From Ottelia alismoides (taxonomy: Eukaryota; Streptophyta; Magnoliopsida; Alismatales; Hydrocharitaceae): a stretch of 64,000 nucleotides of DNA. The translations under genes were made by a program, and so were the position numbers. The stretch lies in contig JAZKJV010005760.1 in NCBI GenBank assembly GCA_037367405.1, positions 124,001 through 188,000 of the forward strand, in the 5' to 3' direction. Below, piece by piece: positions 23,877-34,185 of this stretch; position 1 is the stretch's first letter; each line of letters opens with the position of its first letter. The notes under the pieces were generated by a model that had not been told where the DNA came from, made no database searches, and was given only the letters and a program-made list of their open reading frames with translations.

Positions 23877-26800
23877 TGATGAATCTCGGATTCATCACTC
23901 TAAGTCTCATTTATTAAGCTCAAATCCCTCAAAATTAACATCATTTCTGTATCTATTTTGTATAATTAGCATTCATGCATGTTTTCATAAGAATGGCATT
24001 TTATCCATAATTTCTGCACAAAATAAGAAGCCAAAAATCCAAGCCAAAGTTGACCTCTAAGTAGCCTAATTTCCCAGATTTTTAACTCCTTCATGCTAAC
24101 TCCGAATGACACAAAACCACCTCCACTGTGTGTTTATCACTAACAAGAATAAATAAAAAATACAGAAAAATCACTAACCCTGTTAAGTGGATCAAAAACC
24201 CTAACCCTAGTTTCAGGATTGGCGGACTAAAAACCCCATATCTTCCCCATCCAGTGTCCGATTGGATGCTACTCACTTTTGAACTAATGCACATTCAATT
24301 ACCTTCAAAACAAGACCAAGTTCAAGTGAATCGGAGCTCGTATGTGAAAGTTGGGTTTTGGGCCTCTTTTGTACATTGTATATTTTAGCGGTTTTCTGAC
24401 CTATATTTTATATACATATTCTTTTTATTAATAAAAATCCAAAAAATTAGATTTAGATGTCTTTTATTTATCTTTGATTTCTCTATATTTTTCCGAATTT
24501 TTATCTTGTTTAAAAATGACAAAAAAATAGAAAATCCAAAAAATCAAGGTATTCTATGTACATGGGATACCCCAAAAATTTACTTTTTACATTTGACCGA
24601 TTTTGGCTTTGATGTCTTCATGAAAGTTGTAGATCTCGTCGAGACGAGCATTTTTCGTGAAGGAACTTTTTCGATCTGAGGTTGTTTACTATTTCTTTTT
24701 GATTTTATAAAGTATTTAATTTTTGATTTTTCTGGTGTTGACACGTGGCAGCCCCAGAGGCCGCCACATGTCAGCGTTTTTTGGGCTTTTCTTTATTCGT
24801 TTTTATTAAAAAAAATTAATATTAGCGGCCGCACGTGCCCTACACGTGCCTCACCCCACTCTCTTTCCCCCGCCACGTGGAGCCTCCACGGCCGTTCGAT
24901 CAGCGGCCGATCGAACGGCCGCGTTGCCTCGTCTTCCTCCCAACGCCCTCCTCCGAAACCTCTGCCGCCGCCTCCGCTAACTTCGCAACCGCCGCACCTG
25001 CCCTCTCCAGTCGTCGCCCCGCTATCCTCGCAACGGTCAACCTACTCCCGTTCATCATGCAACTCCATCGCCGACTCCCTCACCGATCGCTCGTCCTTCG
25101 TGCCCTATTTAAAAGCCTCGACCACCCCCAGTCCAAGGCATCCGCCAATCAGCACCTCAAATCGTTTTGCGGCGGTGACAGCGCCCCGATCTCCCTTCTC
25201 CGGTGAGATCCGAGGGTCGATCGACCCTCGTCGCAGCGCCGCACCTCCGGCGTACTGCTTAGCTCCGATTTCTCGTCGAGCCTACTATCACCGCCATCGC
25301 CGTCTACGCCCCACCACGACTCCGCCATCGCCGTTCATCTTCTACGACATCAAGCTTCGTCCCCAATGCCACCAGCCTACGTCTCCAGCAACGACGTTCA
25401 TCTTCAACGACCATCGACCACCAACTTCAACTTCGTCGCGCCACCGACCTCGACTCCATCTTCCAGCTGCTCCAGAAGCTTCGACAACGACGACGCCTCG
25501 TTCAACTTCGTCGCCTCGAGTCAGCTACTCCGCCGACGTCCACGACAACTCCGCCGACTCGAGCCCAACGCGACCTTCGTCTTCACCTCCTCCGCAACAT
25601 CGGAGATCCGCCCTCACGCGCCACCGCTTCGACAACGCACCGCCGACCCGCCACCAACCTCGCCACAGCAGCGGGCACCTCCGCCTCTTGCGCCGACGAC
25701 CTCCAACGTCATCATCGACCAGCAGCTCGACTCTCGCAGGAGGCCCGCACCAGTCGCTGCCCCACCGCCTCTCGCCACCGGAAGTGCGGCCCGAGGCCCT
25801 CTCACGTGTGGAGCACGTGCGGAGGGAGCATCTCCGACGTCCCTTCATCTCCAGGGGTAACGTCATCTGCACGTGACCCGCTGGGTCAATTGCAGTCAAG
25901 TCCCCAAAAGACCCTTTATTCACACTCCGGTCCAAGAACAGAGGGCACGTGCTGCGCACGTGCCCCTCTGAATATTTTGCAGAAAAAACCCCCTGGATAT
26001 TGGTAATAACACGTAGGTCCCCTCTGCACTTTTTATTATTTATTTTATTTATTATTTTTGCATTTACAACCCTATGTTCCTCATTAATTTTGAATCTCTT
26101 TTCTACATTATTTTATTTATTCAAAAATTGCATGATGTTCCTCACTTAATTCTCTACATCGGGACATATTGTGGATATTTTTGTGATCAGTGATTGATTA
26201 ATAATTAATTGTTTGGTGGAAATTAGCATATTTTGCCCAATTTGCTCTCTAAAATTCATAGTTGATTAACCATTTCTCTAAAAATCCCCGAAAAATCACG
26301 TAGTGGAGAGTTAATTGTGTTTAACATCGTGCCCAAAAAGATTTGCATTTGCATGCATAAATTGCCTTGTAAAAATCATTTTGCATATTTCAGTATTTAA
26401 TTTTTAATAGGTATTCAACCCCACATTTTCGAGGTCTAGGATTTTTCTGAGATCCATCACCTAGTGATAGATCTTAGATAATTTTATTTCTTGAAAATCA
26501 GTAGGTTTAATATTTGTTATAATTAAGTATTGAAAATCATTCTGTTTGTATTTTAAAAATTCATAAAAAAATTCATATTGCATCCTAAAATTCCAAAAAA
26601 AATTACAATGCACTCATTTCATCATATCTTACATTGTGGCCAAGTTTCATATTTTTCGGACATCGTTTGATTGAAATTTACATTTTAGTCCCTAAAATAG
26701 GCCAAAAGTGCATTTTGCATCCCTTATTGCATTAAAAAATTCCAAAAATAAACCGCATCGAAAACCTAACACGAACTTAGATTGACATAATTTTAGGTTG

Positions 26801-26995
26801 TTCCTTTGCCTCCTTGTGATCGACCTTGGGACTTACCCAAGTAAAATAAACATAAAACCACGTGATTGAAATTAAATAAAAATTTGTGGTTATTTCTGGA
26901 CCGTTTTCGATCGCCGCCTACAACGAACGATATTTATTTTTAGCACGAACAAAGATAAAAACAACACCTTAACCTAGCGGACATCGGACCCGTCA
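23877..26995 (+). repeat. Athila-like 3' LTR (3.1 kb)
   Basis: Matches 15228-18319 along its length with scattered substitutions and small indels. For example, a short duplication-like insert lies at about 25852-25897. The same motifs occur at 24620-24648 and 24739-24773. Confidence 0.93.
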
Positions 26996-27000
26996 AGGAC

Positions 27001-29338
27001 CACGTGGTCGGATTGGCCGTGGTCGTGGATAACAGTGCACTTATTGTCGTCGGATTGACACATGCTACTCTAAGCATGGTTTCCCAGTATCTGCCCGTGC
27101 AACAGAACAGATACAGCATCATGGTGCTACGTCAGCATTGGATCCACGATATGAAGACCTAGTGTCTCGTCTACGTGATATCATGCCACCAGCCTGTACT
27201 CCTCCACCAGTTTCAGAGAGCAGCTTGGACGTTGCTGCTAGTGCAGAAGCTAGTTCCTCAGGTAGTGCTCATACTTCTGCTTTCTACCAGGGTTTACGAA
27301 CCTCAGAATGGATTATAGATTCAGGTGCCACACATCATTTATGTGGAGATAAACACCAACTCACATCATACAGGGAAGTTTCCCCAGGAAGGACCGTCGT
27401 CATAGCAGATGGGACTCATTCTCCCATCACAGGACATGGACAGATCGCCTTAACACCTTTCATGCAGTTGCAAAATGTACTCCGTGCTCCTAATTTCTCA
27501 ATGAATTTACTGTCATTTAGTCAGATTACTAAGGATCTACATTGTCGAGCAATATTTGACCCATCATCTCTTGTGTTTCAGGACATTCTCACGGGCAACG
27601 TGATTGGACATGGCTGTGAGCAAGGCGGGCTGTATCGACTGGTCCATACACCTTACGCTGGAGCACCATCCCATTCCACTGGACCTATCTCTCCTTACTT
27701 ATGGCATCTGCGCTTTGGTCATCTTCCGTTTCAGAAACTGCGTCAAGTCCTTCCTCGGATCTCACCCTGTTCGTTGTTCGATTGTGAAGCTTGTCAATTA
27801 GGAAAGCATCATCGGTCTGTTTTCCCTAGCCGTCAGAGTCGGAGCAGTAGCTCTCCATTTGAGTTTTTTCATATTGATATTTGGGGTCCAAGTCGTGTTT
27901 CAGATCATCAGGGACACATGTTCTATTTAGTTGCTGTGGATGATTTCAGTCGTTTGTCTTGGGTTTTTCTGTTAAAGAATAAATCTGAAGCGGGCATCAC
28001 TATTATGAATTTTATTAAAGAAGTGCAGAGTTTTTTTTCTGTTTCTATCAAGATTGTGAGAACTGATAATGCTCTTGAATTCTGTACTCGAACATTATCT
28101 CAGTTTCTTTCATTCCATGACATTCTTCATCAAACGTCTTGTGCCTACACGTCCCAACAGAATGGTGTTGCGGAAAGAAAACACCGCCACTTTTTTGATG
28201 TCATTCGTACGCTTGTCCAGAGTAGTGCTCCACACTCATTCCGGGGTGATGCGGTTCTTACTGCATGTTATCTCATTAACCGCATGCTCTCGTCTGTGTT
28301 GGGGGAGAAGATACCTTTCTCCCTCGTTTTTCCTAACAAGGAGTTGTTTTCCCTAACTCCATGTGTCTTTGGGTCTGTGGCATTCGTTCACCAGTTTTCT
28401 CCAGGGGTTGACAAGCTCTCTCCTAGGGCTGTCAAATGTGTTTTTGTCGGGTATTCCAGGACTCAAAAGGGGTATCGTTGCTATGATCCGTTGCGTCGGA
28501 AATATTATGTCAGTGCAAATGTCACGTTTTTTGAGTCAGTCGTGTTTTTCTCTCCTACATGTGACAGGTTGGTGCCATCAGATATAAATAATGAAATCTA
28601 TATTCCTCCTCCACCCTTGTATGCGCCACAACAAGCTCCTACATCTCTACCACCGTCATCCCCATCACCACCACCATCTCCACACCGCCACCACCTCTAC
28701 CACCTCCTACATCTTTGGTTCCTCCTCTACCTCGCCACTACATTCGACGACCAACCCCTTCTCATGATCATGGTCAATTATCAAACATGCCTCAGGTTTG
28801 TTCTGATAACATTATTTCTAATGATGGGACTGACGACATTTCTCAGCAGGAACAGGCAGGGGATAACATGGATGTTGGTACAACTGATGCAGATGATTTG
28901 CCGATTGCACTGAGGAAGCAGAAGAGGTCATGTGCGTCATATCTGATTGCTTCTCATGTTACCTTTGAGCATCTGGTAAGAGATTTCAGGACATTTGTAG
29001 GTGCTTTATCTGCTGTGAATATTCCAAGGACTCACCGGGAAGCATTAACTGATAGTAGATGGTGTCTGGCCATGGAGGAAGAGATGGTTGCCCTTCAGTC
29101 GAGAGGTACTTGGAGTCTTGTTCCTAGCTCCTACTGGGACATCTATTGTGAGTTGCAAGTAGGTGTTTACGGTGAAGCATAATGCCGATGGTAGTATTGA
29201 TAGGTACAAGGCTCGACTGGTTGCTCAGGGCTTTACTCAAACGTATGGGTTAGATTATCTTGACACGTTTTCTCATGTTGCTCGACACTCTACCTTACAG
29301 ATTCTTTTATCTATTGCTGTGATTCGAGATTGGCCCTT
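27001..29338 (+). pseudogene. Copia-2 pol, first part: knuckle, protease, integrase, start of RT
   Basis: After the Athila insertion the frame 27138-28913 gives the protease site EWIIDSGATHHLCG (about residue 61). Then come LWHLRFGHLPFQKLR, CEACQLGKHHRSVF, FFHIDIWGPSRVS, VAVDDFSRLSWVFLLKNKSE, IVRTDNALEF and NGVAERKHRHF, a complete copia integrase core. The integrase C-terminus has CVFVGYSRTQKGYRCYDP. The frame shifts near 28690 in a Pro-rich spacer. It goes on with RWCLAMEEEMVALQSRGTWS, shifts again near 29150, and stops within RT at TSD CCCTT (29334-29338), where the solo LTR begins. Confidence 0.92.
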
Positions 29339-29629
29339 TGATGAATCTCGTATCATCATGCTAAAAGTCTCATCTTAAAACCCTGGCTTAATCAAACCAA
29401 TAAAAATCTCTATTAATTCATTATTTTTATCTTATCTGATTTGTGTATAACTAACCCTTAATTATTTGTATTTAATTTTCTTTATTTTTCTTGTAATTAT
29501 TTATCATGAAAAACCCTAAAAATTGGGCTAATTAATTGTCTATAATTCACTGACCATTAAAATGACTAAAAATACAAAAATATCTCAAAATCAAAAAGCT
29601 GGTATTTTTAGCCCTTTAAAAATACCCCC

Positions 29630-30298
29630 TGTTAGAGTTATTAGATTTACATTTATGTTTATAACCCTTCGGGTTGCGTAACCTCCCGTGACCCTTCGGG
29701 TTCCGTAACCCCTCGTGACCCTTCGAGTTCCGTAACCCCCGTGACCCTTCGGGTTCCATAACCCTTGTACTCTCTAGGGTTTTCTCTCTATATAAGAGAC
29801 CCTAGCTCTATGGAATAAACATCTCATTCATCTCTCTTCTCAACATGGTATCAGAGCAACGGTCCTCGACCGAAGTCGAATACCCTAAATCCGCCGCCGC
29901 CACCAGCCCTCTCTCCGCCGACAAGGAGAGAGGGCTAGACCTCTTGTATCTCTTGTGGATTCCATGGTCTCGCGCAAGTCGATCCGAGCCCCCAGCAGCA
30001 CCAACTGCCACCTCCAGCGACACCTAAAGTGCCGCCCGAGGTTCCAGTAGCTGAACCTGCACCTTCTACGTCGTCGGCATCGCCTGGAGCCCCCCATTCT
30101 TCAACAGCCCCTACTTCACTAAAATCATCTGTCTTCATCGAGCATCGACTTCTTCGTCAGAGCGTATACTTCTTCTATGGTTCCGTAACCCCCCGTGACC
30201 CTTCGGGTTCCATAACCCTTGTACTCTCTATGGTTTTCTCTCTATATAAGAGACCCTAACTCTATGGAATATCATCCCATTCATTCCTCTTCTCAACA
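29630..30298 (+). mobile_element. Small copia-type derivative with truncated 3' LTR
   Basis: The left LTR, 29630-29845, runs TGTTAGAG...CTCAACA. The iMet primer site TGGTATCAGAGC follows at 29846-29857. After about 330 bp of interior (Ala/Pro-rich in one frame) only the right part of the second LTR is present (about 30180-30298). Flanks are CCCCC (29625-29629) and CCCTC (30299-30303), one mismatch. It encodes no gag or pol. It could be a TRIM-type element or an internally deleted copia copy. Confidence 0.75.
29664..29767 (+). repeat. 27-bp minisatellite in the small copia LTR
   Basis: Units start at 29664, 29691, 29718 and 29744 with lengths 27, 27, 26 and a partial 24. Each begins ACCCTTCGGGTTCCGTAACC or a one- or two-base variant. 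The repeat sits just upstream of the TATATAAGAGA box of the LTR. About one and a half units remain in the truncated right LTR. Confidence 0.85.
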
Positions 30299-30346
30299 CC
30301 CTCAAAAATATTTTTTCTACAAATGATCTCTTTTGGCTTTTTGTCC

Positions 30347-30391
30347 AACATGAAAGTTGTAGATCTCGTCGAGACGAGTAACTTTCATGTT
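30347..30391. repeat. Inverted repeat around the shared 29-bp LTR motif
   Basis: Perfect 12-bp arms AACATGAAAGTT (30347-30358) and AACTTTCATGTT (30380-30391) enclose CTCGTC...GACGAG. The 29 bases 30350-30378 are identical to 15978-16006 and 24620-24648 in the Athila-like LTRs. Confidence 0.9.
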
Positions 30392-32206
30392 TTGACTTTT
30401 TCCTAATTTTACCTCTAACTATTTCTTTTTTATTTTTCTTTGTATTTACAATTTTGATTTTTCTGATTGGGTCACGTGGCGCTCTCTGGAACCGCCACGT
30501 GGCTGCTCCTCCTTCCGCCACCCGGTGGCCTCCTGGTCCGTCTGATCCACTCGCCCCCGACTCCATCTCAACCGTCTATCTCCGTCCCAGCGCCCACCGT
30601 CCGATCCTACCCCAGATCTGATCTCGTCCGCTCCTTCCCGCCTTTATAACAGCCGCCCGATCTTATTATATCCAACGGTTCACCACGCTCCACGTCGCTC
30701 TCAATCTCAGCCACATGATGCTCTCTCATCCTTTGGTCCTTAACACACCACGACACCCCGCTCTCTCTCACCGTTGGATCCCCCCCATCTTCTAATCTCA
30801 GCCGCTCCTTCGCGCCCTAACACCAGCCGTTCGATCAGATCCTCGGATCTGATCACATCCCTCCACCATCGCAACCCTCCTGACTGTTGAATCATACGAT
30901 CCAACGATCGACAACCCTTCGTCATCCTCCAGCTCCCTCTCTCCCAGGCGTTACGCCTCGCGAACCCACCGCCCCCTTCCTTTTTTAGCACTCGCTTCCG
31001 ACCACCTCGCTCACTCCTAACGGTCACACCACGAAGCCCTGCCCCCTGCCATCCTCGCGCGACCTCCATCACTCACTGCCATTACTCTCTTGACATTAAA
31101 CCTCGATTACAAAACGCTTCGTCACCACATAACAACTACCCTCCTCTTCCTATAAAAGCCTTCCTCCGCCACCGACAAATCCCATCCACCATTAGAGGGC
31201 CTCCTACCTAGCTTCGGCCGCCCTCCGGTGACAGCGGAGGGCTGGCTTTGAGAGGCGATCATGGTCTGAGTACCCCGGTGTGATCCGTGGTCTCCGGCCA
31301 CGTCGCGGTTGCCAATGGCGCGCCGCTGAGCTCCGTGCCATGACCGGGCACGCTGGGCGACGACCTAGAGCTCCGATGGAGCTCACCCCCAGGTCAATTC
31401 CCCCGCTAAACACCTGGCTCCGGCCAGGTACCTGCACCTTTATTTCTCTTTTAATTTCTTGCAATTTTTCCAATCACCTCCGGTCGATTCACCCTTACCT
31501 GATCACCTCACGATATCCACCCGACCACCAGCATCCTCGCCAACCCCCTCCGACAGCACCTTCCCTTCTCCACAACCCCGTCACTCTCCGCCATCTCCTC
31601 CTCTGCTCCGACGGAGAAGGAGTTCTTGGTCCCCCGCTCCGACAACCTCCCTGGGACTCCATTTCACTCACTTTGCGCGCACTGCACGCTTCGGCTTTGA
31701 CTAACTCGTGCAGGATCTTGATTTGCCGGAGATAGCGTCGAAGCTCCTTCGAGCTATTCTCTTTATCCGTGCTCTGAATTGGTGATTGTTTTTATTGTTG
31801 GGATTAAAATGACTCTGATTATATTTTTCTATTATGTTGCTCATATTTTTAGGGCATAGTTGTAAATTGTTGTCTGCATATAAGTTCTCTTGCATTTCAA
31901 TCATGCATCCTTCTACAATTACATAAAAATCAACTAAAAATAGCATACATCATAGTGTTTCATTGTAATTAGCATAGTGCATCTTGCAGACCTGAAATTA
32001 AGAATTTATTCACACATGTGCTTCATGAATCAAAATTTGATAAATAGATTAAGTAGCTGTGTCCTTGTGTTCGACCTTGGTAGACTTGCCAAGTATAAAT
32101 ACTCCACAACATTCAAACGATTGTGGTTTTTGCTGAACCGAATTTGCCTCCTATACTACAACAATTTAAGATTATTAAAGAGGCAAATTTCACGATCATC
32201 ACCCCC

Positions 32207-33421
32207 GTTTCAATTAGATGTCAAAAATGCTTTTTTATGTGGTGATCTTTAGGAAGAAGTTTACATGCAGCAACCACTTGGGTTTACTACTGAGGGGGAG
32301 TGTGGACAGGTATGCATGCTTCATAAGGCGATCTATGGCCTAAAGCAGAGCCCAAGAGCTTGGTTCCAGAAGCTCTCAGATTTGTTTGAGAAGCAAGGGT
32401 TCAAAAGGTCAAATGCAGACCATTCGCTCTTTGTACAGAGGACATCCAGAGGTATGACTGTCATTATGGTGTATGTTGACGATATACTCATTACAGGAGA
32501 TGATATGCAGGGAATAAAAATAGCAAAAGAATTCTTGGGCCGTGAATTCTTTACCAAGGATATAGGAGTACTGAGATATTTCCTTGGATTGGAGTTTGCT
32601 AGAAATGAACAAGGACTTGTGATGACTCAGAGGAAATATGTCACTGGCTTGCTAAGTGACACATGTATGCTTGGGTGTCGACATGCTTCTACACCATTGG
32701 ATCCAAGCATGAAGATGCATGATGATGATACTGAGGAGGTTGACAAAAGAAGGTACAGAGAACTGGTAGGGAGGCTTCTTTATGTTACTATTACCAGACA
32801 AGATATTACATTTGCAGTAAATAAAGTGAGCCAGTTTATGGAGCAACCTCGCCAGGTACACATGGACGCCATACATATGATACTAAGGTACCTTAAGTCA
32901 TCTCCGGGTGCAGGATTGATGTTTAGAAAGAAGAGCACTATTACTATCTCAGCATGTGCAGATGCAGACTATGCAGGGTGCCCGAAGGATAGAAAGTCTA
33001 CATCAGGCTTTGCTATATTCGTTGGGGAGTCACTTTTCTCATGGACAAGCAAGAAGAAATAGTAGTTGCGAGATCTAGTGCTGAATCGGAGTATAGAGCT
33101 ATGGCCCAAGCATGTGCAGAAGTGATGTGGGTTCGCACAGTTCTGACAGATGTACATATAGATGTTCCTCTTCCCATGTCACTAGAATGTGACAATCAGG
33201 CTGCATTATTCATTGCAAACAACCCTGCATTTCACGAGAGGACGAAGCACATTGAGGTGGATTGCCATTATATCCGTGATATGATCCAGAATGGTTTCAT
33301 TTCTACAACCCATGTCAGCTCAGGAGATCAAACGACATATATTCTTACCAAAGCTTTACTTCAGGGTTCCTTCCAGAAGTGCCTATCCAAGATGAGCATG
33401 ATAAATATCTATGCTCCATCT
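32207..33421 (+). pseudogene. Copia-2 pol, second part: RT and RNase H
   Basis: RT resumes with FQLDVKNAFLCGDL, an in-frame TAG, then EEVYMQQPLGF. The catalytic box VIMVYVDDILITGDD is intact (about 32463-32510). RNase H has SACADADYAGCPKDRKSTSG, stops after SWTSKKK near 33060, and continues in another frame with VARSSAESEYRAMAQ to the end near 33421. The polypurine tract follows at once. The gene is broken by a stop, a frameshift and the two nested insertions. Confidence 0.92.
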
Positions 33422-33431
33422 TGAGGGGGAG

Positions 33432-33574
33432 TGTAGAAGTTTAGTTTATGTTTCTGTATCTTATATTTATTGTTCTTTTCGTTTGTCTACCATATGTAAT
33501 TTGCCCATAGACCTCTCCCTATACAAGAGAGTCTAGGGCTCAAGGAATAAACACAACGCTTATTTTTCCCAGCA
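33432..33574 (+). repeat. Copia-2 3' LTR
   Basis: 143 bp, TGTAGAAG...CCCAGCA, about 94% identical to the 5' LTR. It is preceded by the polypurine tract at 33421-33431 and followed by the GGTAA target copy. Confidence 0.94.
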
Positions 33575-33693
33575 GGTAAAAATAAGGTCGAGTGCAAAGC
33601 AAATAAACAAAAAGTTAAAAAAAACATGAGGCGTGTGCCTCGGGGCAGTTCTGTCGTGCCTCGAGGCGCTGCTTTTTAAACAACGCTGGTGTT

Positions 33694-34175
33694 AAAGATC
33701 AAAGATTGAGGAGCAAAATCACATTAGGAATCGTGCCCAGAAAAATACGAATGATGGGGAAAATCCGAGGAGGTGGTCAGCGAGGTTTAATAGGCGTAGG
33801 GGAGCAACATGCCAATTGACCGACGGATCAACCAAGGTCCCGCTCCCATTGGGCCACGCCAGACGCTGCACAACAAAACATAAATAAAATGTAAAATTAA
33901 GTCAAAATGACATAATAAATGATCTTATTGATTTTTGGTTAAAATAAAAAAGTATTAATTATTTTATGCAGTATTTTATGGTGATTTTTATTTATTTTTC
34001 GAGTTTATTTATTATGTGTTTCTTTTTATTGGTACAAGTATAGGTATATTTACATGTATAATGAGTATTTTATTTTCTATTTTAGATTTTATTAATTTCT
34101 ATACATAATTTTTATATTGATAACTTATTTTAATATATTTTTCTGATGTTATCTGTTAACTTAAATAAATATGTA
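33694..34175. other. Sequence right of the hAT: promoter-like start, then AT-rich spacer
   Basis: 33694-33880 is the continuation of the possible host 5' region described at 7600-8179. It contains ATTGGGCC (minus-strand GGCCCAAT). From about 33890 to 34175 it is AT-rich with no coding or repeat signature that I can see. Confidence 0.4.
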
Positions 34176-34185
34176 TATTTATTAT

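Larger units (their letters stand above)
15228..26995 (+). mobile_element. Athila-like Ty3/gypsy element without RT, RNase H or integrase
   Basis: Two long LTRs (15228-18319 and 23877-26995, about 3.1 kb) start TGATGAATC and end GGACCCGTCA. Target copies AGGAC are exact (15223-15227 and 26996-27000). The primer site TGGCGCCGTTGCCGGGGA (18322-18339) pairs with the 3' end of plant tRNA-Asp, as in Athila. The polypurine tract AAGTATAGGGGGA ends at 23876. The 5.6 kb interior encodes only decayed gag/protease-like sequence (19561-22205). It is therefore a non-autonomous, LARD-like member. Confidence 0.92.
29339..32201 (+). mobile_element. Solo LTR of a second Athila/gypsy-type element
   Basis: It begins TGATGAATCTCG and ends GATCATCA. 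It sits exactly between RT codons of copia-2: RDWP before, FQLDVKNAFL after. Target copies are CCCTT (29334-29338) and CCCCC (32202-32206), two transitions apart. It has no primer site, polypurine tract or second LTR, so it is a solo LTR left by recombination. Its plan follows the 15228 LTR: same tip, the identical 29-bp motif (30350-30378), a CACGTG inverted repeat (30473-30501), a GC-rich block, and a TTCGACCTTGG segment near the end. Net length is about 2.2 kb after removing 29630-30298. Confidence 0.85.
14007..33574 (+). mobile_element. Copia-2: Ty1/copia element split by two later insertions
   Basis: LTRs of 143 bp (14007-14149 and 33432-33574) differ at about eight sites. The element is flanked by exact GGTAA target copies (14002-14006 and 33575-33579). 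The primer site TGGTATTAGAGC starts at 14150, with one change from the usual iMet site. The polypurine tract TTGAGGGGGAG ends at 33431. Without the Athila-like element (15228-26995) and the solo LTR (29339-32201) it is about 4.9 kb, the size of copia-1. LTRs and proteins show it is a relative of copia-1. The frame is broken in several places. Confidence 0.95.
8180..33685. mobile_element. Non-autonomous hAT-type element, about 0.94 kb, split by nested retrotransposons
   Basis: The flanks are an exact 8-bp direct repeat CTGGTGTT (8172-8179 and 33686-33693), the target size of hAT elements. The ends are inverted: CAAGGTTTAAAAAAG on the left and, read on the other strand, CGTTGTTTAAAAAGCAGCG on the right. 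Subterminal GAGGCG/GCCTC repeats stand at both ends (8199-8255 and 33627-33670). Taking out copia-1, copia-2 and their target duplications leaves 8180-8932, 13927-14006 and 33580-33685, about 939 bp of AT-rich sequence with no transposase. It would need a transposase from an autonomous hAT. Confidence 0.8.

Noticed and set aside
24835..25876. ORFs in the second Athila-like LTR and their antisense partners
   Set aside because: Same GC-rich non-coding block; several overlapping frames on both strands are open by composition.
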